A stretch of DNA of 64,000 bases from Bacteroidota bacterium (GTDB taxonomy: Bacteria; Bacteroidota; Bacteroidia; Cytophagales; Cytophagaceae), in assembly GCA_023428135.1 (NCBI GenBank), contig JAEYZG010000005.1, positions 1 to 64,000 on the forward strand, given 5' to 3'. The translations under genes were made by a program, and so were the position numbers. Of the stretch, positions 53,380 through 62,388 are shown piece after piece; the first letter of the stretch is position 1, and the number at the start of each line of letters is the position of its first letter. The notes beneath the pieces were generated by a model. It was not told where the DNA came from. It worked only from the letters and a program-made list of their open reading frames with translations, and ran no database searches.

Positions 53380-54948
53380 CTATAAATCAAACTTTATCCC
53401 CTGAGCCAGAGGGAGTTTTGAGCTAAAATTGATTGTATTGGTTTGTCTTCGCATATAAACTTTCCACGCATCTGAACCTGACTCTCTTCCTCCACCTGTC
53501 TCCTTTTCTCCTCCAAATGCACCGCCAATTTCTGCGCCAGAGGTTCCTATATTCACGTTGGCGATACCACAGTCAGAACCAAAATGTGAAAGAAATGTTT
53601 CAGTTTCTCTTATATCATTTGAAAAGATTGATGAAGACAATCCTTGTTTCACATCGTTCTGAATTCTTATCGCCTCTGTCACTGGCCCTGAATATTTAAT
53701 CATGTATAGGATCGGAGCAAATGTTTCTTCCTGAACTGTAGAAAACTCATTCTTTGCCTCTACCAATGCAGGATTTACATAAGTTCCTGTTTTGAATTCC
53801 CTGCTTTCAATTACGGTTCCTCCTGTTATAAGTTTTCCACCTTCCTTTACAACTCTTTTAAGAGCTGCAAAATAATTTTCTGTTGCATCCTTGTCAATCA
53901 GTGGGCCTACTAAAATGCCCTGCTTAAACGGATTACCGATCGGCAGATCATTATAAATCTTTTTTAACCTTCTTTTTACAACATCATAGACGTTTTCATG
54001 CACAATTATTCTTCTGGTTGTTGTGCACCTTTGGCCACATGTACCTACTGCCCCAAATACAATTGCTCTGATTGCCAGATCAAGATCTGCCTTCTCTGTT
54101 ACAACGATGGCGTTATTTCCACCCAATTCCAGCAAAGATCTTCCAAGTCTTGCACCAACCATTTCTCCAACCTTTTTACCCATTCTGGTTGAACCTGTAG
54201 CTGAAATAAGAGGAATTCTTGTATCTTCAGAGAGTTTTGCTCCAATCTCAGCTCCTCCGATGATATAGTTGAACACGCCTTCCGGAACCTGATTTTCCTT
54301 AAGCACTTGCTTTATTATATTCTGACAAGCCACAGCTGTGAGGGGAGTCTTTTCAGATGGTTTCCAAATACATACATCTCCGCAAACGGCTGCCAGCATT
54401 GCATTCCAGGACCATACAGCCACCGGAAAATTAAATGCAGAAATAATCCCAACAAGTCCAAGCGGATGATATTGATCATACATTCTATGCTCAGGACGTT
54501 CTGAATGCATTGTAAATCCCTGAAGCTGTCTTGATAAACCGACTGCCAGGTCACAGATATCAATCATCTCCTGCACCTCTCCCCATCCCTCCTGCATTAT
54601 TTTACCTGTTTCCCAGGTAACTAGTTTTCCCAAAGCATCTTTATGCTCACGTAGTCTGTTTCCTATCTGTCTTACAATGTCTCCTCTTTTCGGAGCAGGC
54701 CATTGTCTCCATTCTTCAAATGCTTTTTGCGCTGTTACAATTACATGATCATAATCTTCATCATTTGCAAAATATACTTTTGATATTGAACCACCATCTA
54801 CAGGGGAAAATATTTCTTTTATAGTCCTTTTACCTTTACCCGCATCAAGCTTTCCTGTACTAAAAGCCGGATTAATATTTTTTAAACCCAGTTCTGACAG
54901 GATACCTGCAAAGTCTATTTTTTCTGCTCCTTTTAAATTCAGTTTCAT
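53380..54948 (-). CDS. Aldehyde dehydrogenase, ALDH7 type
   Basis: The 522-residue protein fits the ALDH7 (antiquitin/AmaB) subgroup, which oxidises alpha-aminoadipate semialdehyde in lysine degradation. Signs are HSERPEHRMYDQYHPLGLVGIISAFNFPVAVWSWNAMLA, WKPSEKTPLTA, SATGSTRMGKKV, LLELGGNNAIV with the catalytic Glu near 273, and GTCGQRCTTTRR with the catalytic Cys near 309. Length is slightly above the 500 usual because of an N-terminal stretch. It is monocistronic. Lysine catabolism is the most likely role but no partner gene is near. Confidence 0.93.
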   Translation of the reverse strand: MKLNLKGAEKIDFAGILSELGLKNINPAFSTGKLDAGKGKRTIKEIFSPVDGGSISKVYFANDEDYDHVIVTAQKAFEEWRQWPAPKRGDIVRQIGNRLREHKDALGKLVTWETGKIMQEGWGEVQEMIDICDLAVGLSRQLQGFTMHSERPEHRMYDQYHPLGLVGIISAFNFPVAVWSWNAMLAAVCGDVCIWKPSEKTPLTAVACQNIIKQVLKENQVPEGVFNYIIGGAEIGAKLSEDTRIPLISATGSTRMGKKVGEMVGARLGRSLLELGGNNAIVVTEKADLDLAIRAIVFGAVGTCGQRCTTTRRIIVHENVYDVVKRRLKKIYNDLPIGNPFKQGILVGPLIDKDATENYFAALKRVVKEGGKLITGGTVIESREFKTGTYVNPALVEAKNEFSTVQEETFAPILYMIKYSGPVTEAIRIQNDVKQGLSSSIFSNDIRETETFLSHFGSDCGIANVNIGTSGAEIGGAFGGEKETGGGRESGSDAWKVYMRRQTNTINFSSKLPLAQGIKFDL

Positions 54949-55027
54949 TAATGAAGAATTTTCGATTGACCAATATAAATGCTAATCTGTAAAAAATTGT
55001 TTTGATTTTAAAGTAAAACAAAAAAAG

Positions 55028-55052
55028 AAAGGCGCTTATTCCGCGCCTTTCA
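55028..55052 (-). terminator. Terminator of the HtrA gene
   Basis: GAAAGGCGC and GCGCCTTTC form a 9-base stem around a 7-base loop. On the minus strand it is followed by TTTTTTTG, and it lies 26 bases after the stop codon at 55078. Confidence 0.88.
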
Positions 55053-55077
55053 ACTTATTTATTACTAATCCAACCTC

Positions 55078-56589
55078 TTACCACGCAACTGCGTAATAGG
55101 CTTTTTGTCCGTTCGGATAAATACCTCCAATAAGCGTACCTTCTGATTTATTGCTATCAAGATAGTGCATCAGATCTTCAGCATTTTTAACCTTCTGTTT
55201 GTCTATTGAAGTAATGATGAAGCCTTCTTTAATACCTGCTTCTTTGAATTTACCCGAAAGCAGCTTAGTAACTTTTGCTCCTCCATCAATTTTTAACTTT
55301 CTCATTTCTTCTTTTGAAAGGTCAATCAGACTGGCTCCCACAGATTTTGTGGATGCAGTGATTTCTTCCTTCTTCACAAGCTGAGTATTTCCTTTTGTAT
55401 TCATAAGAACGGCATCTACTTCTTGCTCTTTTCCATCACGTACATATTTTACTTTAATTTTATCTCCCGGACGGAATCTTGCTACATTTTCCTGCAATGA
55501 AGCTGAAGAATTTACAGGGATCTGGTTAACATGAGTAATAACATCTCCTTCTTTTAAACCAGCTTTATCAGCAGCGCTTGACTGATTTACAGAGGCGACA
55601 TAAACTCCTGTAACACCTTTAAGTCCCTTCTCTTTGGCAAGAGTTGAATTAATCTCCATTATACTCACTCCAAGCAATGCTCTTTGAACAGTTCCATAAT
55701 CCGCAAGGTCTTTTATAACTTTCTTTACCAATGCGACTGGCACAGCGAAAGAATAACCAGCATATGAACCTGTTGGAGATGCAATGGCAGTATTGATGCC
55801 TATCAACTCACCTCTAAGATTAACAAGAGCACCTCCACTATTTCCAGGATTTACCACAGCATCTGTCTGTATAAAAGACTCTATTGCCAGATTGTCTTTG
55901 CTCTTCAGAATATTGATATTTCTGGCTTTAGCGCTTACGATACCTGCTGTAACAGTTGAAGTAAGATTAAACGGGTTACCCACAGCTAAAACCCATTCAC
56001 CGATTTTTACATTGTCAGAATTACCATATGTTACAGTAGGCAGATCCTTTTCTTCTATCTTCACAAGAGCCAAATCAGTTGAAGGATCTGTTCCAATAAG
56101 TTTTCCTGTGAAGCTTCTTTTGTCATTGAGAACAACTTCTATATTATCTGCATTTTCTACAACGTGATTATTGGTTATGATATAACCATCCGTAGAGATG
56201 ATCACTCCTGATCCCGATGCTTCACGAGGTGCACCATTCTGATAATTACCTTCTGGCATTGAAAATCCGTCTCCAAAAAACTCCTTCAACATCTGATCCA
56301 TCGGGCCGCCCGGATAAACTCTCTGCTGTCCCTGACTTTTTGGTTCATAAGAAGTCTTAATGTGCACTACTGCGGGCCTTGCAGCATCAGCTGCATGAAT
56401 AAAATTAAGCCCTTCCGGCACTACTACTGAGGCTGTATCAGCAGAATAATTAGAAAGAACTGCAGGGGGTCTGTTTTGTACAGAATAAATATACTTTTCT
56501 CCGATCAGATATTTATATCCGAAAATAGATACGGCTCCACCAAGCAAAGACGTGACAAGAGCCAAAATAATAATGTGTTTTGCTTTCAT
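55078..56589 (-). CDS. htrA: Periplasmic serine protease/chaperone HtrA (DegP/Q family)
   Basis: The 503-residue protein has an N-terminal hydrophobic segment (about residues 5-28) as signal or anchor, a trypsin-like domain with H near 142 (ITNNHVV), D near 172 (STDLALVKI) and S near 248 (NPGNSGGAL), then two PDZ domains (about 300-390 and 415-500). It degrades or refolds damaged envelope proteins. A palindrome TCGTTAACGA lies about 35 bases before the start and may be regulatory. It is next to a small heat-shock gene, but each has its own terminator. Confidence 0.96.
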   Translation of the reverse strand: MKAKHIIILALVTSLLGGAVSIFGYKYLIGEKYIYSVQNRPPAVLSNYSADTASVVVPEGLNFIHAADAARPAVVHIKTSYEPKSQGQQRVYPGGPMDQMLKEFFGDGFSMPEGNYQNGAPREASGSGVIISTDGYIITNNHVVENADNIEVVLNDKRSFTGKLIGTDPSTDLALVKIEEKDLPTVTYGNSDNVKIGEWVLAVGNPFNLTSTVTAGIVSAKARNINILKSKDNLAIESFIQTDAVVNPGNSGGALVNLRGELIGINTAIASPTGSYAGYSFAVPVALVKKVIKDLADYGTVQRALLGVSIMEINSTLAKEKGLKGVTGVYVASVNQSSAADKAGLKEGDVITHVNQIPVNSSASLQENVARFRPGDKIKVKYVRDGKEQEVDAVLMNTKGNTQLVKKEEITASTKSVGASLIDLSKEEMRKLKIDGGAKVTKLLSGKFKEAGIKEGFIITSIDKQKVKNAEDLMHYLDSNKSEGTLIGGIYPNGQKAYYAVAW

Positions 56590-56655
56590 ACTTAGTTTAG
56601 AAAATTGAGAGTTGTTTCTCGTTAACGAAAAAATTCAACAAGTATTTTAACTTAA

Positions 56656-56690
56656 AAAATCCGGAGATTTAAAATTTTTCTCCGGATTTT
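56656..56690 (-). terminator. Terminator of the hsp20 gene
   Basis: AAAATCCGGAG and CTCCGGATTTT form an 11-base perfect stem with an AT-rich loop, eight bases after the stop codon at 56698. Confidence 0.88.
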
Positions 56691-56697
56691 AATCCAA

Positions 56698-57150
56698 TTA
56701 TTTCACTTCAATCACGGATTTCTTTTCAACTTTTTCAGCTTTAGGAATTGTAATGAATAAAATCCCATCTTTAAATTCTGCATGAATATTTTCATGCGCA
56801 ATTTCATCAGGCAATACAAATGATCTGTGGAATTGCCCATAAGCAGTTCCCAAAGCATGTACTTTTTTGCCATGCTCTTTAAATTCAGCCTTTCTCTCCC
56901 CGCTAACCGTTAATCTTTTATCATGAAAATCAACTTTGATATCTTCTTTTTTAAGTCCCGGCAATGCCAGCTGAATTTGAAATTCTTTCTCAGCTTCTAA
57001 AATATCTGCTTTGGGTGAAAAATATTTTGCCTGATTACTTTGTATGGCTGATGCTTCATTAAAAAAGCTATCGATAAAATCTGAAAATGATTTTGGAGTG
57101 AAATCTTTTTCTCTGTTTTCTTTTACTAATAGTGTCATAATTTTTTCCAT
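56698..57150 (-). CDS. Small heat-shock protein, Hsp20/alpha-crystallin family
   Basis: This protein prevents aggregation of unfolded proteins. The alpha-crystallin domain covers about residues 45-140 (YFSPKADILEAEKEFQIQLALPGLKKEDIKVDFHDKRLTVSGERK ... YGQFHRSFVLPDEI ... AEFKDGILFITIPKAE). A longer frame opens at TTG (57168); I took the first ATG (57150), and the ATG at 57138 (MTLLVKENRE) is an equal choice. Two GACA-N4-GACA motifs lie upstream at 57211-57224 and 57252-57267, like the one before grpE. It is transcribed alone. Confidence 0.94.
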   Translation of the reverse strand: MEKIMTLLVKENREKDFTPKSFSDFIDSFFNEASAIQSNQAKYFSPKADILEAEKEFQIQLALPGLKKEDIKVDFHDKRLTVSGERKAEFKEHGKKVHALGTAYGQFHRSFVLPDEIAHENIHAEFKDGILFITIPKAEKVEKKSVIEVK

Positions 57151-57210
57151 TTTTGATTTAATTGACAATTAGAAAAAAATATGCCACTCATTTTTTTCGA
57201 AGAAAAACAA

Positions 57211-57267
57211 TGTCAAGTTGTCGGCTTTTAAATTTTTTTTCATCACCACTCAAGACAAAATGACACT
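57211..57267. promoter_or_regulatory. Two GACA-N4-GACA motifs upstream of hsp20
   Basis: On the minus strand CCGACAACTTGACA (57211-57224) and on the plus strand AAGACAAAATGACA (57252-57265) repeat GACA with 8-base spacing. The same arrangement precedes grpE at 14042-14057. They lie 60-120 bases before the hsp20 start. Shared stress control is inferred. Confidence 0.4.
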
Positions 57268-57352
57268 TTTAGTTTTTTTAATTTTAAACTGATAAAAATG
57301 ACCCTCATTATTAATGAATTAAAAAATAATAAAAAAAATATTTAGACAGGTA

Positions 57353-57383
57353 TTGCATAATTAAATTCAATTGACTAATATTG
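57353..57383 (+). promoter_or_regulatory. Promoter of the first tRNA-Asn
   Basis: TTG at 57353-57355 and TAATATTG at 57376-57383 are 20 bases apart and lie 21 bases before the tRNA, close to the Bacteroidetes promoter consensus. The second tRNA-Asn has only a weaker version (TTG 57598-57600, TAAAAGTT 57622-57629). Confidence 0.55.
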
Positions 57384-57404
57384 CACTCCGTTAGCGAATA
57401 ACAT

Positions 57405-57478
57405 TCCTCCTTAGCTCAGCTGGTTAGAGCATCTGACTGTTAATCAGAGGGTCGCTGGTTCAAGTCCAGCAGGGGGAG
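57405..57478 (+). tRNA. tRNA-Asn (anticodon GTT), copy 1
   Basis: The 74-base cloverleaf has acceptor TCCTCCT pairing with AGGGGGA (one G-U pair), D arm TAGCTCAGCTGGTTAGAGC, anticodon stem CTGAC(T)/AATCAG region with anticodon GTT, and T arm GCTGG TTCAAGT CCAGC. The discriminator is G. CCA is not encoded. It is identical to copy 2. Confidence 0.97.
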
Positions 57479-57479
57479 C

Positions 57480-57511
57480 AAAAGGCCTTCAGAAATTTCT
57501 GAAGGCCTTTT
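57480..57511 (+). terminator. Terminator of tRNA-Asn copy 1
   Basis: AAAAGGCCTTCAG and CTGAAGGCCTTTT form a 13-base perfect stem around AAATTT, starting directly after the tRNA. Confidence 0.9.
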
Positions 57512-57648
57512 AATTTTCAAATATCCGAATTATATAGTTATCCGAATTATATAGTGTTGATAATCTTAAGTTATCGATTCTCACAACTTTCACTCATTTG
57601 GATGTTTTGATAAATTCTCTTTAAAAGTTACTCCGTTAGCGAAAATAT

Positions 57649-57722
57649 TCCTCCTTAGCTCAGCTGGTTAGAGCATCTGACTGTTAATCAGAGGGTCGCT
57701 GGTTCAAGTCCAGCAGGGGGAG
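57649..57722 (+). tRNA. tRNA-Asn (anticodon GTT), copy 2
   Basis: The 74 bases are identical to the copy at 57405-57478. The flanks are also alike: ACTCCGTTAGCGAA before and a CAAAAGCCTTCAGAAAT hairpin after. So a unit of about 244 bases, including leader and terminator, was duplicated in tandem. Confidence 0.97.
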
Positions 57723-57723
57723 C

Positions 57724-57757
57724 AAAAGCCTTCAGAAATCTCTGAGGGCTTTTTTAT
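57724..57757 (+). terminator. Terminator of tRNA-Asn copy 2
   Basis: AAAAGCCTTCAGA and TCTGAGGGCTTTTTT form a stem with one mismatched pair; the T tract is longer than at copy 1. It has diverged from the copy-1 terminator while keeping its pairing. Confidence 0.88.
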
Positions 57758-57813
57758 TTTTTACCACTCTAATAATCGTATTATTCTTTCCATTTCCGGA
57801 AATATTGGATCAA

Positions 57814-58005
57814 TCAAAAAAGCTGGGGTTCATCTAGTCGTTTCAAGATCCGATTGATACCATCGCTTGAAGCGATGGTATCAATCTTAACCTTACATAA
57901 AGTGATAAAATAGAAATTAGACTCTCCTCCCAGATTTCCGGACTGATCCATATTCTTTCCTGAAAAACTTAAATCATCTGCTGAAAAAAAGATTGGGGAC
58001 TCCAT
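57814..58005 (-). CDS. Doubtful small frame covering a long palindrome
   Basis: The 63-codon frame starts at ATG and has no recognisable domain. It spans the 35-base palindrome at 57852-57886. The rest of 57758-58076 holds nothing else that I can identify. It may be a chance frame or a gene fragment; its product (ending RILKRLDEPQLF) is not familiar. Confidence 0.2.
   Translation of the reverse strand: MESPIFFSADDLSFSGKNMDQSGNLGGESNFYFITLCKVKIDTIASSDGINRILKRLDEPQLF
57852..57886. repeat. 35-base near-perfect palindrome
   Basis: GATTGATACCATCGCTT (57852-57868), a single G, and its exact reverse complement (57870-57886) make a 17-base inverted repeat with a one-base centre. It lacks a T tract, so it is not a usual terminator. 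It could be a REP/IS-end type element, a protein-binding site or a cruciform. Confidence 0.85.
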
Positions 58006-58076
58006 TTTTTTTAAATAACCTATCTAATCTATAAGGGTTAACTCATTCGGATGCTTCCATAACGATAGGAAATTCT

Positions 58077-60707
58077 ATGGTATTTAAAGAATCAAAAGAA
58101 GAATTTGTCCGAAGGTTGAAAACTAATTCTCTTAATGGATTAACTCAACAAGAAGCTAAAAATAGATTAGACCTCAATGGATATAATGAATTTGAAGGAC
58201 AAAAGAAAGAAACTCTTTTTCAGAAATCCCTTCATCACTTAACTGAAATCACTTCTATCATTTTAATGATAGCAGCTGCTATTTCAGGATACGTCGCTAT
58301 AACCCAAGGAACGGGTTGGCCTAAAGTAATCGTAATACTTTCTATAGTTATCATTAATGTGGTTGTAGCAGTATACCAGGAGAGCAAATCAGAAGCCGCG
58401 CTAGAAGCACTTAAACGCCTTAATACTAACACAACAACAGTCATCAGAGACGGAAAAAAATCCAGAATTAATGCCAATGAACTGGTACCAGGAGACATTG
58501 CTGAATTTAACACCGGTGATATTATTACCGCAGATTGTCAGCTACTGCAAACTAATTCCCTTCAAATTGATGAATCTTCCCTGACCGGAGAATCCGAACC
58601 CATACTAAAAAATGAGAATTTTCACTCTCAGAATGATTCACCAATCGGTGATAGATTTGATTGGGTATTCTCCGGAACGCTTGTTACGAATGGTAGAGGA
58701 AGAGCAGTAGTAGTAAAAACTGCCATGAATACGGAAATGGGTAAGATTGCTAAGCTCCTGAATGAAACAGAGAAATTGAAAAACCCCTCTCCAGATCAAA
58801 CTAGCACAATTATCTAAGAGATTATCCTTCATAGCTTTATTAGCGGCGATGGCAATCTTTCTAATCGGCAAATTTATTCATAACCATTCTACTCTGGATA
58901 TGCTGATGATTGGAATCTCCCTAGGCGTGGCCGCAGTACCGGAAACTCTTCCAATTATTGTTACCATGATTCTCTCTCGTGGTGTGTTCAATATGGTGAA
59001 GAAGAATACTATCATCAGAAAAATTCCTGCTATTGAAACTATAGGAAATACCTCTGTGATTTGTTCTGATAAAACCGGAACGCTAACTCAAAACCAAATG
59101 GAAATTCAACAGATCTGGATAGATTCAGGTGGGCCTACCCTTTCAATTGAAGAATTTTCAGAAGAAGAGATGAAGACGGTCGTTTTACTAACCGTCTGTT
59201 CAAATGCAACAACCATAGAAGTAGATGAAGAAGGGAATGAAAAAGTAATAGGTGACCCGACTGAATTAGCCATTATCAGATTATTGCATAAAAAAGGTTT
59301 AACAAGAGTGGAGGCTGAACGCGAATTTCCCAGAGTAGAAGAATTGCCATTCAATTCAAAAAGAAAATTAATGACAACTTTACACCTTGTGGAGGGTGGT
59401 TATTAGTAGTAACAAAAGGTGCATTTGACAGAATTCCTGTTATCTGGAAGAATGAAGAACAAAGACTCAAAGCTCAGAAAATTCATGATGAATCTGCTTC
59501 AAGAGCATTAAGAGTAATTGCTATTGCTACCAAAAAATTAACTGCATATCCTGAAGTAATTAGCGAAGAAACTTTGGAAAGCAATTTAGAATTCCTCGGT
59601 TTAATAGGAATGATTGACCCACCCAGGGCAGAATCGAAAGATGCTGTAAAACAAGCGAACGAAGCTGGCATTAAGGTAGTAATGATTACCGGTGACCATA
59701 AAGGAACCGCTCAGGCTATCGCTAAAGAAATAGGAATCTTAAAAGATGAAAAATTAGAATTAGTAGTTACTGGTAAAGAATTAACTGAGATGAGTGATGA
59801 TGCATTGAAAGAGAGAATTAAGAAAATTTCAGTTTATGCACGTGTATCTCCTCAGGATAAAATTCGAATTGTCCAGGCTTGGCAATCAAAAGGTGAAGTA
59901 GTAGCGATGACTGGAGGTGGTGTTAATGATGCCCCGGCTCTGAAAGCTGCAGATGTGGGGGTAGCCATGGGTATTACAGGAACTGAAGTTTCTAAAAATG
60001 CTTCTGATATGATTATTACAGATGACAACTTTGCTACTATAGTAAGCGCAATTAAAGAGGGACGTACTTCATTTGATAATATCAGGAAAACTATTTATTT
60101 CTTATTGTCAGTAAATTTCGCTCAGATCTTCATTATGCTGGCGGGAGTAACATTAGGTTGGGGGGCACCACTGACTGCTGTCCAAATCCTGATGGTGAAT
60201 GTAATCGCAGATGGTATTCCGGGATTCTTTCTTTCTTTTGAGAAATCAGAAAGAGGCGTTATGAAAAGACTGCCATTAAGAAAAGACTCCGGTGTTTTCG
60301 AGAATGGATTAGGACTGAAAATTTTCCAACGTTCTTTAAATTTTGTAATCATAGTTCTTTTAGCATTCTTTTTAGGAGTCAATACACCTGAAACTGGTTC
60401 CAGAGAATTAGGAGTCACTATGGCTTTCATTGTCATGTCTCTATCTTCTGCTTTGAATATTTTTAATATCAGAAGTAAAGATTCAATATTCGTAACCGGA
60501 TTATTAGAAAACCGGAAATTATTTCTGGGAACATTAACGTCCGTCTTTCTTACTATTTTAATAATGTTTATTCCGCTATTAAGACAAACATTTGAAGTAA
60601 TTCCTTTGAATGGTCTTCAATGGTCAATTGTTATAATTCTTGGTATAAGCCCTATCATAATAAATGAAATCCAAAAATTTATAGCGTTTAAAAATAAAAT
60701 TGGATAG
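58077..60707 (+). pseudogene. P-type cation ATPase (P2A, Ca2+-type) broken by two frameshifts
   Basis: Three consecutive frames (58077-58817, then about 58790-59406, then about 59403-60707) together make one P-type ATPase of about 877 codons. They contain TGESEP in the actuator domain, the M4 motif VPETLP, the phosphorylation site DKTGTLTQNQ, TGD..GTA and a VNDAPALKAADVG segment. The first break is a +1 in the A5/C4 run at 58779-58787 (the middle segment resumes TPLQIKLAQLSKRLSFIAL); the second is a -1 near 59391-59403. The net shift is zero, so only the middle segment, with the DKTGT Asp, is out of frame. In addition the expected TGDGVND reads TGGGVND. It is probably inactive, or the sequence has errors. 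Confidence 0.88.
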
Positions 60708-61127
60708 AATCTTAGGAGAAATTTTACATTTTATTGACTAACATGATAATCCTGAAGGATGATATAAATTTATACTCTTAACATCCTCGTAAAATCAAAA
60801 TCCCGAACCGGATTAGAAAGTTATCCTGTTTATAGATGGCATTTTGTTCCTTATAAAACACTTATAAATGCCTAACTAACATTCGTTATCAAATTAATAT
60901 TTCTATTACAAATAGGGGAAGAAAAAAAGGGGCTCAAATTTGTTTTCCTTTTTTTGCACTTTTCTATTTTTCTTTTCTCCCTACAATATTTTCAAATCCT
61001 ATTAATTTTCAGGTTGTTTTAATATATTTACCTTAAGAGGAATCATTCCGAGGCAGGGTCTTTTTAATAATTTTTTAAGAATCATTTAGCAACAGCTTGC
61101 GTATAGGACTTTAAATTAAGCTTTAGA
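60708..61127. other. 420-base intergenic region before the receiver genes
   Basis: I see no gene or strong hairpin. The DNA is AT-rich with purine and pyrimidine tracts (GGGGAAGAAAAAAGGGG near 60913-60930). It probably carries the promoter of the response regulator gene at 61128, but no convincing TAnnTTTG box was found. Confidence 0.4.
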
Positions 61128-61625
61128 ATGGAGGAGATAAAAATCAATATTACTTTAGTTGAGGACAACGAACTATATGCATTATTCCTTGAACATAAGA
61201 TAAAAGACCTTCTTAATTGTAATTTCAAAATATACAATAATTCGGAAGAACTCATTAATAATCTGGAATTTGAGAAAAACACTGATATTTTTATTCTAGA
61301 CTATAACCTTCCAGGATTAAAAGGTTTGGATACCTTGAGGATTTTAAGGGACAGATTACCTGATTCAGAAATAATAATTCTTTCTAACCAGTCCGATATT
61401 CAGGTCGCCATAGATCTGATCAAATCCGGTGCGTTTGATTACGTCATCAAAAACAATGATTCCGTTGAGCGTATCTTAAATGCTATCAGCAAAGCTCAGG
61501 AATTCCGTTTCCTTCGTTCAGAAAACATTACTCTAAAACTTAAAATCAACAAGTATAAAAGCGTAAGCACTATTGTAGCAATAATCTTCATTATCTTTTT
61601 TTCAATAATCCTTTTCCTGAGGTAA
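61128..61625 (+). CDS. Tail-anchored receiver protein
   Basis: The 165-residue protein is a receiver domain with acidic pair E12-D13, phosphoacceptor D58 (FILDYNLPGLKGLD), S86 (ILSNQ) and K108 (VIKNN). After a charged helix, residues of about 147-164 form one hydrophobic segment (STIVAIIFIIFFSIILFL) ending LR, with no room for an output domain. This fits a protein held to the membrane by its tail, with the receiver in the cytoplasm. It is followed 4 bases later by a receiver-HPt protein, so the two may form a phosphorelay at the membrane. No histidine kinase is adjacent. Confidence 0.88.
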   Translation: MEEIKINITLVEDNELYALFLEHKIKDLLNCNFKIYNNSEELINNLEFEKNTDIFILDYNLPGLKGLDTLRILRDRLPDSEIIILSNQSDIQVAIDLIKSGAFDYVIKNNDSVERILNAISKAQEFRFLRSENITLKLKINKYKSVSTIVAIIFIIFFSIILFLR

Positions 61626-61629
61626 ATCT

Positions 61630-62382
61630 ATGAGTACTTCAAGCGAATATCTATTTCAGGAACAACCGATTTCCATCTTATTTACTGAAGATAATGAGCT
61701 GAATCAATTCCTTATATCGAAATTGTTATCTACGTATAAGGATAAAGTCGAATTTGCTGAATCAGGTTATGAAGCTATAGAGAAAATCAGAAAGAACCAC
61801 TATGATATCGTTTTCATGGATATTAACCTTCCGAAACTCAACGGTATTAAGGCCACTCAGATGATTCGAAATGATATTAACCTTTCTGGCAATCAATTAC
61901 CAATTATTGCTATGACTGCTGCCGAAAACAGCAACATGAAAGCATTTCTGGATGCAGGAATGAACGGTTATATCAGCAAGCCGTTTGAAGTAACCGAGCT
62001 GAAAGAAATCCTTGCCAAACACCTTGGGAATGACTCCAATGCCCCCACAATCAGTGAACCAGTTATTGCCCCCTTTACATTTGGGAATATAACCAATAAA
62101 GAAGTTTTAGCTAAAATGATTTCTTTATTCAAAAAACACAAGAAAGAGTTTTTTGAGCAAGTGACTTTTTATATTGGAGAATCAAATTTTGAAGCTGTTT
62201 CGAATACAGCGCATAAAATGAAATCAACTGCGGATGTAATTGGAATTCCAGAATTAAAAGAAGCCCTCAATAAGCTGGAAAACTACGCAAAGGCTCATGA
62301 AAAAGAGGAAATGGAAAAAGCTTATAAAAAAGCTCAAGAGCTATTCATCGTTTCAGAAAAAGCCCTTGAACATTTCAGTTAA
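61630..62382 (+). CDS. Receiver-HPt phosphorelay protein
   Basis: The 250-residue protein has a receiver at about 13-133 (E20-D21, D64 in VFMDINLPKLNG, T96 in IAMTAAE, K117 in YISKPFE) and an HPt domain at about 150-245 whose SNTAHKMKSTADVIG contains the likely phosphate-carrying H195. It resembles the C-terminal part of hybrid kinases such as BarA, here as a separate protein. It lies 4 bases behind the tail-anchored receiver, implying co-transcription. Confidence 0.93.
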   Translation: MSTSSEYLFQEQPISILFTEDNELNQFLISKLLSTYKDKVEFAESGYEAIEKIRKNHYDIVFMDINLPKLNGIKATQMIRNDINLSGNQLPIIAMTAAENSNMKAFLDAGMNGYISKPFEVTELKEILAKHLGNDSNAPTISEPVIAPFTFGNITNKEVLAKMISLFKKHKKEFFEQVTFYIGESNFEAVSNTAHKMKSTADVIGIPELKEALNKLENYAKAHEKEEMEKAYKKAQELFIVSEKALEHFS

Positions 62383-62388
62383 TTCTAC

